64,000 nt of DNA from Anaerolineaceae bacterium (GTDB lineage Bacteria > Chloroflexota > Anaerolineae > Aggregatilineales > Phototrophicaceae). This document shows, piece after piece, positions 63,152-64,000 of this stretch. Made by a program: the position numbers and the translations under genes. Under the pieces are notes generated by a model. The model was not told the origin of the DNA, ran no database searches, and saw only the letters and a list, made by a program, of their open reading frames with translations. Each line of letters begins with the position of its first letter. Position 1 is the first letter of the stretch. The stretch spans positions 62,001 through 126,000 of the forward strand of contig JAPPOB010000001.1 in assembly GCA_028818375.1 (NCBI GenBank), given 5' to 3'.

Positions 63152-64000
63152 GTGCGCATTCGCAACGGCCGCATCCTCACGCCAGGCGGCGTGCTGGAGG
63201 GGCATGACCTGGTCGTTGCCGGGGGACGCATTCAGGCGCTGCAGGTCCCGGGCGGCGAAGACGGCGACATCCTTGATGCGCAGGGCCTGTGGGTCGCGCC
63301 CGGCCTGATCGACATTCACATTCACGGCGCGCTGGGATGCGACGTTATGGATGCGACAGCGGCGGCGCTGGGAAGAGTGGCGCGTTACCTTGCGCAGCAT
63401 GGCGTCACCAGCTGGCTGCCCACCACCATGAGCGCGTCCAGGGAAGAGATCGATGCCGTGATCGCCAGCGTGGCCTCATGCCCACAGCCACTGGACGGAG
63501 CGCAGCATCTGGGTGTCCACGTCGAAGGCCCGTATCTCTGCCGGAAGCATCGCGGCGCCCAGGCGGCGGAAGCCCTGCGCTTGCCGGACCCTGAAGAATA
63601 CGACGCCTGGTTGCAAGGCGGGATCGTGCGGCTCATCACCGTTGCTCCCGAATTGGCCGGGGCGGACCGTTTGATCGCGGCCGGAAGGCGGGTGGGCATT
63701 GAGTTCGCCATCGGCCACAGCGGCGCGGACTATGAAACCGTGCTGAAGGCGGCCGATCGCGGTTTGCGTCAGGCGACCCATACCTTCAATGGCATGGCCG
63801 GATTGCACCATCGCCAGCCGGGGACCCTGGGCGCCGTGCTGGATGACGATCGTGTATTCGCGCAACTCATCGGGGACGGGTTGCACGTGCACCCCGCCGT
63901 TGTGCGTTTGTTGTTGCGCGCGAAGGGACGCGACAGGGTCATTCTCATCAGCGATGCGATGCGCGCTGCGGGTCTGGGCGATGGCGACTTCGAACTCGGC
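63152..64000 (+). CDS. nagA: N-acetylglucosamine-6-phosphate deacetylase, C-terminus outside window
   Basis: 283 residues visible, open to the right edge. GTG at 63152 with GAGGGG upstream. Amidohydrolase fold: GLIDIHIHGALG (metal His pair), VHVEGPYL (metal Glu), GHSGADYE, THTFNGM, GDGLHVHP and ISDAMRAAGLG (catalytic Asp). It removes acetate from GlcNAc-6-P, giving glucosamine-6-P. It follows the aldo/keto reductase by 13 nt and is probably cotranscribed. nagB/glmS-type partners lie outside the window. Confidence 0.92.
   Translation, partial: MRIRNGRILTPGGVLEGHDLVVAGGRIQALQVPGGEDGDILDAQGLWVAPGLIDIHIHGALGCDVMDATAAALGRVARYLAQHGVTSWLPTTMSASREEIDAVIASVASCPQPLDGAQHLGVHVEGPYLCRKHRGAQAAEALRLPDPEEYDAWLQGGIVRLITVAPELAGADRLIAAGRRVGIEFAIGHSGADYETVLKAADRGLRQATHTFNGMAGLHHRQPGTLGAVLDDDRVFAQLIGDGLHVHPAVVRLLLRAKGRDRVILISDAMRAAGLGDGDFELG

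Noticed and set aside
1..64000. CRISPR arrays, insertion sequences, rRNA genes or a replication origin
   Set aside because: I saw no regularly spaced repeats, no transposase genes with inverted repeats, no rRNA sequence and no dnaA-box cluster.

Overview
The window is a GC-rich bacterial chromosome segment, most likely from a member of the Chloroflexota (Anaerolineae/Caldilineae-like). The pointers are a histidine phosphatase / DUF3090 / SCO1664 gene trio, a transaldolase-glucose-6-phosphate isomerase fusion, Pro/Thr-rich low-complexity linkers, six Gfo/Idh/MocA oxidoreductases, and homocitrate synthase with homoaconitase. The taxonomy is inference; there is no rRNA in the window. Genes are dense, often overlap by 1-14 nt, and use ATG, GTG and TTG starts and apparently one CTG. 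Several promoters carry a TATACT -10 hexamer, often as an extended TGnTATACT, and a few genes look leaderless or nearly so.

Layout. 1-24.7 kb is housekeeping: a MoaD-like sulfur carrier and a JAMM protease, citrate synthase, a tyrosine recombinase, threonine aldolase with a degenerate CPBP membrane protein, an orphan sugar-type ABC ATPase, and a four-gene minus-strand run (gamma carbonic anhydrase, RluD, an AhpD-like peroxidase, a ComEA-like protein). Then follow RsfS, NDK, a TPR protein, two tandem 5'-nucleotidases (one with its active site gone), the phosphatase/DUF3090/SCO1664 trio, a phosphoesterase, a methyltransferase, an MFS carrier, a NUDIX hydrolase, tRNA-Leu(CAA), two small membrane proteins, TrmD and a disrupted glycosyltransferase. 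24.8-33.2 kb holds sugar oxidoreductases and a pentose-phosphate block (tal-pgi, rpiA, zwf). 33.2-39.5 kb is purB plus a tightly overlapping pyrBCDEF operon. 39.5-42.9 kb handles rhamnose and oligogalacturonate-type sugars. 42.9-50.2 kb has three glycosyltransferases and a heterodimeric ABC exporter. 50.2-64 kb is a sugar and uronate catabolism island with three alpha-aminoadipate-type lysine genes inserted, ending in a truncated nagA.

The strongest hidden signal is at 6783-7373 (minus). Conventional annotation would split it into two short frames. It is one open frame of a peroxidase-related AhpD protein with an in-frame TGA at the second cysteine of the CxxC motif. A hairpin with bacterial SECIS geometry follows the TGA. 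I read it as a selenocysteine protein with a CxxU active site.

Other points worth attention are a structured leader with an intrinsic terminator just upstream of homocitrate synthase, which cannot belong to any upstream gene on that strand; a pseudoenzyme paralogue next to an intact 5'-nucleotidase; a CTG start for rsfS imposed by its promoter position; and a recent tandem duplication of a Gfo/Idh gene.
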